A stretch of DNA of 64,000 nt. Origin: Panicum virgatum (lineage: Eukaryota; Streptophyta; Magnoliopsida; Poales; Poaceae). The translations under genes were made by a program, and so were the position numbers. Under the pieces are notes generated by a model. The model worked only from the letters and a program-made list of their open reading frames with translations. It ran no database searches and was not told where the DNA came from. The DNA lies in assembly GCF_016808335.1 (NCBI RefSeq), contig NC_053149.1, positions 33,198,087 to 33,262,086 on the forward strand. Reading direction: 5' to 3'. Position 1 is the stretch's first letter. Every line of letters begins with the position of its first letter. Shown one piece after another: positions 54,955 through 64,000 of the stretch.

Positions 54955-57900
54955 CTTTTTTCATGATGCTTATGTTAGCGAGTAGGTCCATCATGTTCAA
55001 TGCAACATAGAATCCACACAACATGCTCCCCGATGGCTGTTGAGCGCACTGCATGAAGGTACCAAAATGACACAAGTTAAGGCAGTACCAAATATGTATT
55101 AAGGGGCCAAAAATAAAACCTCTCAATTACCGGGAAATATGTCTTGTGCGTGAGCTTAGATTTGCTTTTTGACTTTGTTTTCATCATATTTTTCTCAATT
55201 TTGTTCATATGCTCTGAATAGGCTCTGCATAATCAGTAATATCAATTAGAAACATTAAACGATGGAATTTATGTGAACAAAACCTACAATATACTTACCA
55301 GTTCACAACAGTTAAGACGTCCTTGAACTCTCGCTTTGGCCAAGTTTCAGCAGAATCTAAATACCAAGCAACATCTACTTCATAGCAATGTCACTAGTAT
55401 CCAGTGTCCACCCGTGTTGTAGGCACCCGCCACGAAGTCGTGCTTCATAGCCTTTATAATTGCTTGTGTTACCTCTTTGGTCTGGAATTGAAGCATTGTG
55501 GCTGAGAATACTTGTGGATCCAAAAAACCAACATTGTTGTGCATCTCCTTTGCTTGTTGCTTCATTCTCCTACAAATGAACAAATTTTTAGCATGCATTT
55601 TGTGGTAGAAATTGAAGAATATCTATTTCAGTTTGAAGATACTTACAATGTCCAACACCTCAACAAGCCAACATCCAGACTGTCCTTGTTGAAAAGGTCA
55701 TACAAGTCATTGAATCCAATTGCGATGCTTAATTCACCATCACTTTCAAAGTAGGAAGCAGGCACCTTTGTCATACCCGGGGCAGCGGGACTACTTATAG
55801 GCATAGAATGTTCTAGAGTAAGGGATAGTTCATGGATGTACCTTACCTCTCTTATAACTACCCGAATAGGTGTAGAATTAGCTGCAGTATAAAGGAAACT
55901 ACCCGATCTTGTTGTAGTAGGACTCCAACTGTACTCGGCTAGGACTTTCCATGTAATCCTGTCACCCCAGATATATAAGGGCGGGGAGGGACCCCCTCAA
56001 AACAATCATCAACACCTAAGGCAATACAAACAACCACACAGGACGTAGGGTATTACGCAACTCGCGGCCCGAACCTGTCTAAATCTTTGTGTTCCTTGCA
56101 CCATCGAGTTCCAGAGCAGTCGATCCCTATCTACAAACCTTACTGCTAAGGGTATCCCTGAGCAGGCTTGGCGGTAAACAGCGACAGCTGGCGCACCAGG
56201 TAGGGGCTTCGGCGAGGTCATCGGCGAGTTCGATGGCCGGATCAAGCGACGCCAACAACGTGCCTGAGGGCGCAACCCTTATTTTTGGTTCCTGGGCATG
56301 CACGGCTGACGGTTCGGGCGGCTTCTCCAACCACCTCGTCACGCCCAACTCACCTAAACCGAAAATCACTCCCCAACCCGCCAACATCTGTGAAAATTCA
56401 GATCTCGACGGGAAAGTTCGGATAACACAGAAAACATGTCGACTCCAACTCGAGTTCTCGAGTTAGCCGAGTCCGATACAAACTCTGATCCCGAAAAGTC
56501 TCACTTTTCCGAAATCCTCGGAAAATACTTGACTTATCTAAAGACGATCAAATGCTCAAGTATCAACCACTCAGAACTACTCGACGGAGTAAATCGAGTT
56601 TCACGATCAATTGAGGGCTGCATCAAACTTGCAGAATCCACCCTTGCTCATCTACATCACGACAGAACCCAGAAGCGTTGAACCCACCAAAGGAACGGTT
56701 GGGTAATATACTCTCAGGGATCGATCAAGTAGATTCCAAACTCTCCGACTGCATTAAGATAGCTGAAGGCACTCTGCAAAACTTGAAGTAGAAACCGGGA
56801 GGAGGAATCTGCGGGGGATCTGGTGAGACAAACCCCCGGCTTGGCGGTAAACACCGACAACCTTTGCAGTAATGCTATCAACACCATTCGCACTTTGTTC
56901 CATGAAGTAAGCATGCAAGGATTGACAACTTGTCCCAGCAGCCTTTAAAGCCTCTTTTGACAACAAATGCTCACTAGGCTTGTATTTTGGATTAGCAATA
57001 GTCCAAATAGTGGCAACGTTTGAATTTTTAGGCTTACTTTGGACGAGTTGCTTCTATTGTGGCTGCTGCTTAGGCATAGTCTGGATGAGTTGCTGCCGCT
57101 GGGGCAGAGGTTGGCTGAGGTGCTGCAACTACTCATGCTAATGCTGCTGGTTGAGCTGCTCCTTCTGCAAATTCTCGTTCTGCTTATGCTGCTGCTACTG
57201 AGCCTACTGCTGCTTAGGCTGCTGCTGGCTGAGGTGCTGATTCTTCTGAGGCTGCTTTTGCTGATGCTGAGTAGTAGGTCCATCTAAAACTTTACCACCT
57301 GATGTGGCTGCAGAGGTGGGAGTTCTTGACCTGGGTGGTATAACAATTCTCAGCCTTCGCAACTGTATCTGTTGCAAGAGAGAATCACCTAGGGTTGTGA
57401 TGTCATCCCCTACTTGGATAGGCAGTTTGATGTGCCTTGCATTGGCCCACACATAAGTAGGTCGCACCGCTGCATACCCATACTCTACCGGTACTTTATG
57501 GCAACTCTCTTGATTTGGATGGACAGTGGCTAATGCGACCTCCATGCTATAGTTGCTGCCATCCAAAAGACTGCACTTAGTAGGCCCTGTGAGCAGGTCT
57601 ATTCTGTCGGCTCAGGTGATGGACAAAATGGTTGACCCTCATTGTTCTCCTCATTGACATTCACTTCTTCTTCCTCACAGCTGCTCTTGTGTCCACCTTG
57701 GGTGATACACAGACCCGCTAGTATGTGCACGCCAGCAACTCTTAGCAACTCCATAACTCTAGTGATTGCTTCACCAACTATCTCTTCCTTGTCCGCATCA
57801 GACCTCCTCCTTTTCTTCTTCCTGTACATTCCAGCACACTCTTCACCAAACCCTTTACTCTAGCCAACTGAACTAGACACGCCTCGAACCCGACCTCAAT

Positions 57901-58798
57901 GCTCTGCATTCTCAAGTGCCTCGGTTAGAAGACCATTCTCCCTAATCCCAGTGAAAGAACCATTGCTAGCTTGCGCTGCAAGTCTTTTCACCTTATCTGC
58001 TACCTCCGCCACCACAGGGGAACTGAATGTTAGGTCCCCGCTTCCACTAGTGGTCTTTCCTGACCTTGCCTACAGATATGGCCTCGAACGACCAGGATAT
58101 TGCTCCCAAGGGTTTTCTTTTCCTTCTACAGCTAGCTTTTGGCCATCCTCCCATTCTTTCCTTTTATCATAATAACCCTTTATGCCCATCTTGTGGGGCT
58201 TATTGTGCTTTGCTCTCTTATCTTTCATATCGTGGCTCACATGCTCAAAAAATGGAGAATTAGTTGTCTCCACAAACTCCTCCCAAACTTCTGGCTTCAA
58301 AAAAGGATGCTTCTCAAAGGGAAGCTCATCTTGCCTCACCAAATCTGCTCTTAAATGGGACTTGAATTGCGGTTGCAAACTCGCAATCTGTTTCATAGCT
58401 GACTTAATCGCCTTGTTGCGATCAGCTGCACACAAATTGGCTGGGTACTTTAGCTTTTCCTTTAAAACAGTGCACAACTCTTTCTTCTCGCCCAATGTGA
58501 GATCCTCAAGCTTGGTGTCGATTGACACCCTCTCCCGAGCAATGAGGCCACATACCAATACAGATATGTCCCTCACAACATTTGCAATAGGCCAACCTTG
58601 GTCATCAAGTCCAGTTGCAGTCAACTTGTCTTCTGGACATTTGGTTTGTATCCTTGACTTGCGGGCTCGAGTGCTACTCCCGACAGTGTGTGTTGAGTGA
58701 ACCTGTGAAGCAGGTGCACTGTTGGCCTATGTAGCAGGTGCGTTGTTGGCCTGTGTAGCAGGTGCACTGTCACTAGAGGAGCTCGTTGCTGAGTGAAC
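54955..58798 (-). pseudogene. Ptta/En/Spm transposase-like protein joined to a Ulp1-type protease
   Basis: A minus-strand intron-containing gene. The first visible exon begins after an acceptor at about 58799. Its N-terminus is rich in Ala/Pro/Thr/Gln repeats; the Ptta/En/Spm-like domain (KPEVWEEFVETTNSPFFEHV, then GIKGYYDKRKEWEDGQK) follows, with ALENAEH and GRVRGV near 57900. A Gln-rich tract (57290-57060, CAG repeats) leads to the Ulp1-like part. That part has GHWILV (His) and YLDSAETW (Asp) in 55571-55310, and QQPSGSMLCGFYV (Gln and Cys) in the exon near 55045-54955, so the His-Asp-Cys triad is still readable. Stops (for example TAG 58072) and a frameshift between the His and Asp segments make it a pseudogene, and a retroelement sits in one exon at 55769-56859. 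Confidence 0.65.
55769..56859 (+). mobile_element. Small deleted LTR retroelement with ACCTT target duplication
   Basis: A 418-bp LTR (55769-56186, TGTCATACCC...GCGACA, TATA-like ATATATAAGGG near 55970) is followed by a primer-site-like TGGCGCACCAGGTAGGGG (56189). About 650 bp of interior follows, then only 22 bp of 3' LTR (GGCTTGGCGGTAAACACCGACA, 56838-56859). ACCTT occurs at 55764-55768 and 56860-56864. It interrupts a protein-coding exon of the CACTA gene, which reads through in frame when the insert and one ACCTT are ignored. The interior has short frames (for example 56436-56681) with no recognised domain. Confidence 0.8.
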
Positions 58799-59470
58799 CT
58801 GCATAGATGATATTTCAGGTTGTCAGTAGAGAAACATAAGCATTCAAAATAAGCATCAGTAATTATATACTGGTTGGGGATAGGTACTAACCATTTTGAT
58901 AGAATGAAGCAATGCTCTAATTTCACATGGTCAAGCACCTAAGATGAGCATATAAGTACAAATTACCTAGATCTCTGTTCAAAGAGGTATCATAGCAACA
59001 ATCATAAAAGGTACTATCAATCACAAAAATTATAAAATGTAACGAAGGTACAAACAATGGTAGGTGCTAAGTTTGCATGCATCGAGGGGGCCACCACACC
59101 AGGTGTTACAAGGTATACACCACAATATCACAAGCCGCTCTGTTGGATTTTTCAGCCGCAAATAAAAACTTATGCAGCCCAGCACCCACCACATAACAAA
59201 AGAAGAACAATAATGTTTAGCTATCCAAAGTAGGTTCAATAGTGATTGTGACATACCTGGCAATCAGTGAGTAGACCAAATGTTGCATACCCAAATAGTA
59301 TAAAATTAATATCACGCTAACTAAATAATAGTATGAAATGGAGAGCTCTAGTTTCACTTTGACAATCATGCAAACTGATAGCAGAATAAAGATTATGACA
59401 GCAAAAAACTATACAATGTAAAGAAGGTACAAACAATGGTAGGTGCTAAGCTTGCATGCATTGTGGGGGC
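58799..59470 (-). other. CACTA 5' interior with a direct repeat
   Basis: Non-coding. A block containing GGTACAAACAATGGTAGGTG occurs at 59018-59089 and again at 59400-59470, about 380 bp apart; the second copy is cut by the LTR at 59471. Confidence 0.6.
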
Positions 59471-61075
59471 TGTTGATGTCTCTTATGCTCAATCTGAATA
59501 GGTATTCTGCAAGCGCACAGAATCATCGGTGTAGCACTTCACCACAGAGTATTCCGGGGTATCGTGAAAATCCTGAGGGAAGCACTATGGTAAAGTATAT
59601 CGTAGTGACAACTTTTACTGGGTCTATAAACCAACTAATTCAGTAGGGGTAAGCCAGATAATGGATAGGATAAATGGTCAGTCTTTGACCGTCAGACACA
59701 CAGGAGACTCTAAACCTTAGAGAGGTAGCAGCTAGGAGGACAACGAGCGAGAAAGGACACCTGATACACTTCTAAACTACTGAGCTAGCCTCACTAGAAC
59801 TAATCTAAGCTTCTATCTTGATGCCGACAACCTGGAGCTTATTTCGGCGGCCTATGAGAAGGATTCAGAAAGGGATGAGAAGGGAGTCTGACGTCCTTTG
59901 GCAACTTCTGCTATGAAAGCACCCGAATGTGGTGGACTACAAAGGATGGACAAGGCTGTCACCACTTGCCGCCTACCACTGCGGTACCGTGGGGTGGAAC
60001 ACACTTCCTAGCTAGCACTGAGTCAGACACCACATCTGCTCTCGGTACTAGGATTTCTCCTGAGGCCTTCAAGAGAAATCCCCCTCAACCTAGTGAACTA
60101 AATTGAGTTCACTAGTCCGGGCGAGAAAACCCATAAGACAAGCTCCGACACACAAGAAAGATAACTTAAACTAAACTAGAGGTAAACTACTTCGGCAGAC
60201 AAGTACTCGTACTTGAAAGGATAAAAGACTTGTGGAAAGTAAAGCTGACTCAAGTAAAAAAAGATTACTTATATAGAAAAAGATACAAGAGCGTATACCA
60301 AGCTCCGATGATGACTTCGGATCCCCAAGACAAGCTCGAGTCGACCCTAACTCCCAACTACTAATCCTACTCTAGAAATGAGAAGAGAGGGTTGCTCCTT
60401 TGGTGTGTGTGTACAAGTGATGGATGGGGTCCTATTTATGGCACTCCATGGTCGGTTCCTGGCCGGTAATTCCGTTAGCGCCAGTGGTACGCAACTGTGG
60501 CGGTTGTGCTTAACTTCCACGCGAAGCCGGGACCTCAGGGGCTGCAAGGTGGGGTCGGCCGGCCCCACCTAGGCTGGCTGGCCTAGAGTGTGGCCACCTG
60601 GCCACCGCCTTCTTCTGGACGTCTCTGATCTGCTCCTGATGTCGGTTTGATGGTTGCTTATCTTTAACGTGTGCATGTGCCAGGCTGGCCGGCCCGGGGG
60701 AGGACGGGCGGCCTGCCTCCGGGGCCCATTGGCCCTCCGCTTCGCCGACGTTGCAGATCAACGCTCCACAATGCCTCTGAGTTGGCTAAGTTCCCCATTT
60801 TCCTCGCTCAGGAGCATTGTGAGCATGCCACGTTGCTCCTGTAAAAAGGATGTAACCCTGTATATTGAGGTGTCAGGCCGGCCGGCATGGTTGAGGCGAG
60901 GCGGCCTGGATTTTCTCCGTTTTCGACCGTCTTTGGACTGTGATCTCCTGCAGGCACAATTCATCCAAAACTTGTGGAATTTATTAGAATTAAATAAAAT
61001 ATGCATGGAACATGGTGCAATAGTTTAATTTATTCCCGAGAAGTTGACGGTCAGAATGTAAAATAATGACCGTCA
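59471..61075 (-). repeat. Athila-like 3' LTR (copy D)
   Basis: On the minus strand it starts TGACGGTCATT at 61075 and ends CATCAACA at 59471. Diverged from copies A-C but shares their block order: a GTGTAGCA-TTCACC-like block near 59530, a GGCTGTCACCAC-TGCCG block near 59955, a TATA box at about 60438-60432 and GGGGTCGGCCGGCCCC at 60551-60566. The bases before 59471 (GGGGC) have no visible partner. Confidence 0.75.
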
Positions 61076-61076
61076 A

Positions 61077-61093
61077 CCCCCCCCCCCAAGCTT
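61077..61093 (-). other. Polypurine tract of the copy-D element
   Basis: On the minus strand AAGCTT followed by 11 G directly before the LTR start; in the same place and form as the Athila-1 tract. Confidence 0.75.
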
Positions 61094-61735
61094 AAACTTT
61101 TGCTCGTCCTCGAGTGAAGCTTAACATTGAGGCTCGGTGGATCAGGAGTTGCATTAATGTTTGCCCTCTGTAAGTACCCTGTGCACAACATATTCTCTAT
61201 CTGTATGTACGTCGAGTAAGTTGGCTCATACCTATGTGCTCTGGTCGATGGGGCTTATTTCACATTTCATCCCTTGTCTTGAGCGGTTGGGGGACTGAAC
61301 AACCTTCACCGGAATATTTTCCTATTTTCCTATTCAGGTTCATTCTCAAAATATTTTTCAAGTGTGCAAAAGTTTGGATAAGGTTCCCTGAAGGTACTCT
61401 CAATCACTCAAGGTGTATGGTCCTCACCATGGTTGAAATTTGACCACTTCTTTCTATTCTAAGGTTGATATGTGGAGTTTTAGGTAGGAAGAATGTGGCA
61501 TACCTTGATTACCTGTATTGCCGAGCCGAAGAGTGATTCGCGAAAGGTAGGTACTTGATCAAATTCTGATCTTATGGCGTCTCAAATGTCCAAGGGAGAG
61601 GGAGGAAATGGACTCCCACTTTTGGAAATGTTTTGGGTCATTTTATTTGAACTCCTCTTTTAAACTCTTTTGCTAATGATCGTGGGTACTGTTTTAAAAA
61701 AATACTCCTGAATAAGTAATTCAGTAGCAAGGTTC
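61094..61735 (-). other. Interior fragment of the copy-D Athila-like element
   Basis: Non-coding. Resembles 3581-3790 of Athila-1 in order (TTTGCTCGTC, ATCAGGAGTTGC, GGGGCTTAT, GCGGTTG blocks). The similarity fades and the composition changes sharply at about 61735. Confidence 0.6.
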
Positions 61736-64000
61736 AACCCTTCAAAGTAGCGAACCGCTCTACCATGGTCCACCCCAGCCTGCACACGCCGCCACCGGCT
61801 CGGCTCGCAGCCGAAACACAAGCGGCTCCGCTCCGAACGACACACCGACGCCACAAATTGCGCCTCTTCCTCCGTTGACCAACACAAACCCAAACTCCAC
61901 CGCGAGCTTCATTCACCGCCAAACGCCGCCGGCGACGATCCCGGCCCGGACACATTCGCAGCTTCAAATCAGTTCGCATCCTCACCCCTGGCTCTACCAC
62001 CCGCTGCTGCTCCATTCCCTACGGAGCGTCCTCCGATTTTACACTTTGCATAACTTTTCTATCGATTTTAGGTACTGGCAAGTCTCAACGACTGTCGACA
62101 CAGTTCCACTCGCGGGGGCGCCGCCACTGCTTCGTTGCGGCGGCTATCGTTCATGGCGCACTGGATCCCCACCCGCATAGAGGGCACAACGGAAAAAATC
62201 CCGTCCTCGCATCGATATTGCTCTTCCTCGTTACCATCGCCTCTGCTAGCCCCTAGCGGCGGCGCGGCGTGCTAGTCCGGTGACCCCCGCCACTCCTCCC
62301 CACCCTCCAGCATGGCTTCCACGGCTTCACCAGGCTCGCCGCCGAGGCGATTCTGTCCCAGCCCTCGGGAGTGTTCGCTCCTTGCAGCTATTTCGATTCC
62401 CTGGCGACAACTGATGGTTCTCCATCGCGGTGCACGTGTACATGCACGGGAGCTCAACAAATAAAATTCACTTGGTGTAATCGATCTTGTCTTTTATCCT
62501 ATTTCATTGCGTAGAAGGAAGTGCAGATAGATTAGCAAGTGAATCCCCTCCCCCGATTCCATTGATTTCCTCTTATTTGTCATCCCGTACATGGATCTCA
62601 TAATTTCCTCTCTGTTTCCTACTTCCGGTAGTTATTGTTTTACTGTAGAAATAAAATTAGAGATGAGTAAGTGAATGGCTTCCCAAATCAACTTGATGAA
62701 GTTGTTGTAAACCAAGCTTTTTGTGATGATATTCTTGGCACACCTTTTTTTTGAAAAAAATAAATACAGACTTATCGTAAACCACATGTGGATGGACATA
62801 TTCTAGTAAATCAGTTACAAAGTTCCTGTATGCCACAGTTGATGGATTTTTAATATTAGTAGGCATGGATTCTAGTAACTCATATGTAAAGGACCGATTA
62901 TGGTAACTCATTCCCAGAAGGCATGGATTCTTGTAATTCATATGTCACATGCATGATCAAGAACATACAACAGAAGTGGTTTTTCTCTACTAAGCGTGTG
63001 AAGACACATTGACATAGATGCTGCCAGCTACGTGTCTAAGCTCTGTTTTTATCTGTTTCTGTTGCAAAGCCTTAAATTAGTTCCATATTTTCAGATTTAT
63101 ATTGGACAAAAGAGCTGATATAGTTAACAGAGTCAAAGATTTAACTATTAGTCCCAGTTACCTAGCGATAGGTTTGCTTGGAGTATATAGAGTTATTCTT
63201 AAATATTTCGAAGTATAATGAAAGCTCTCTGGAGTGCTCATATTATCTACTCCTGATCCTTTCATGACGATGTTTTAGGAGATGAAACCTCGGTGTCAAA
63301 TGCAGTGGGATTCGGCCTTTCTCCACTATGATTCCATCTATTTCTAGGTACAGGCAGCTTTAGTAGTTTATGTACCAGGCTGCATTACTTTTACCTTTTA
63401 GGTAACAAATGTATTGTTGAATGATTGATCGCTCATATACTAGTTTACCATGCTTCTTAGTACACAATTCTTGTAATTTTCTAGACCTTCATTGATCCTG
63501 TACAATGCTAAATTAACCATATAATTTGCTACTTTCTTTGAATTGTGCCGATTTCATCAGGTTCTTTTATTGTGGTTGATTTTATGGACTTGGGTCTAAG
63601 TAGCACGAAACTAAAAGTTTTTTTATTAGGAAATGTTATAGAAAATTTATGGATCCATGTTACTTACTTGCCAAGAGTTTTCTTTCTAGTAAATCGAAGT
63701 CAGCAATTTACGTCAATCAAGTTGGACCCTGAATGTTATTATAGTAAATTCATAGATTCATGTCAATTACTTATCATTAATTTTTCTCTCATGCAGATCA
63801 TAATTAGAAAATTATGTTAGTCATTGTTGTGGTACTGTAAGTTTGACAGATGATTTACACGGTGCATTTGTGCCCGTGAGCTTATTTCCTTCCATTACAG
63901 TACTCATAATAATAGTTTACCATAGCTTTCCATTTAGTTGCGTAGTAGGAAGCTTAAGTCAGATTCAGGGTGAACACTGTAATAGTTTTGTGAAGCCTCA
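61736..64000. other. Unassigned sequence: GC-rich block followed by AT-rich DNA
   Basis: 61736-62460 is GC-rich with short frames (ATG 61765 gives about 37 residues; ATG 62310 about 33) and splice-like sites such as CGATTTTAG before GTACTGG near 62072. 62461-64000 is AT-rich, intron-like, with no ORF of note and some loosely repeated GGATTCTAGTAA or GGATTCTTGTAA phrases near 62820-62945. It could be the 5' end of a host gene with a long first intron, captured gene pieces in a DNA transposon, or an unrecognised repeat. I cannot decide. Confidence 0.3.

Larger units (their letters stand above)
53645..59470 (-). mobile_element. CACTA (En/Spm) transposon, one end and partial interior
   Basis: Starts CACTACATGAGAACC at 53645 inside the hAT relic; TGC (53642-53644) may be the 3-bp target duplication. 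A subterminal repeat array follows, then a minus-strand gene. The opposite end (a TAGTG terminus) is not visible before the Athila-like LTR at 59471, so the element is cut or continues beyond it. No TNPD (tnp2) transposase is seen in the window. Confidence 0.75.

Noticed and set aside
57039..57287. Plus-strand Leu-rich frame that looks like a membrane segment.
   Set aside because: It is the complement of a CAG-repeat Gln-rich tract of the CACTA gene.

Overview
The window is repeat-packed plant DNA, almost certainly from a grass. The evidence is chromodomain Ty3 elements of the Tekay/Del (RIRE3/Retrosat2-like) type with very long GC-rich LTRs, Athila-type elements primed by tRNA-Asp, a Tat (RIRE2-like) element, a CACTA element and a hAT relic. 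I see no RNA gene, CRISPR array or intact host gene. The only stretch that could be low-copy host sequence is about 61736-64000, and I cannot identify it.

Layout. Positions 1-50680 are one nest of retrotransposons read outward to inward. Athila-2 (minus, right part 46125-50680) holds the LTR of a minus-strand Tekay-like element (Tekay-III, 44682-46124). That LTR holds a plus-strand Tat/RIRE2-like element (1-1964 plus 42170-44681). The Tat element holds Athila-1 (minus, 1965-42169), which is flanked by the 5-bp duplication GGGAG at 1960-1964 and 42170-42174. Athila-1 holds Tekay-II (plus, 22758-37928), and Tekay-II appears to have received Tekay-I (plus, 7041-22757) in its 5' LTR. A deletion then removed the left ends of both Tekay elements. 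Right of the nest lie a decayed chromovirus-like 3' end and LTR (50681-52553), a hAT relic (52554-53644), a CACTA element inserted in it (53645 to at least 59470) that itself carries a 1.1-kb retroelement with a perfect ACCTT duplication (55769-56859), and a third Athila-like 3' LTR with a piece of its interior (59471-61735).

Coding content. Both Tekay elements carry an extra ORF upstream of gag (ORF0) and a single-frame gag-pol with protease, RT, RNase H, integrase and chromodomain. Both are broken only by in-frame stops, nearly all explicable as C-to-T changes at CAG or CGA codons, and by lost catalytic residues. The two Athila elements keep gag and protease, and Athila-1 also an ATHILA-ORF1-like gene, but neither has RT or integrase, so this looks like a non-autonomous family. 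The Tat element carries an antisense coiled-coil ORF with an antisense TATA box, now separated by the 40-kb insertion. The CACTA element carries a gene joining a Ptta/En/Spm domain to a Ulp1-type cysteine protease.

The most interesting signal is inside the Tekay LTRs. The LTRs of both families contain what looks like a spliced small gene: a TATA box and GC-rich first exon, an exon encoding an SDGTYELIP-like segment, and a last exon encoding an LPPGWSVEWD-like segment and a stop. The exons are bounded by splice-like sites in matching phase and differ between families mostly at third codon positions, which points to selection on an LTR-encoded protein.
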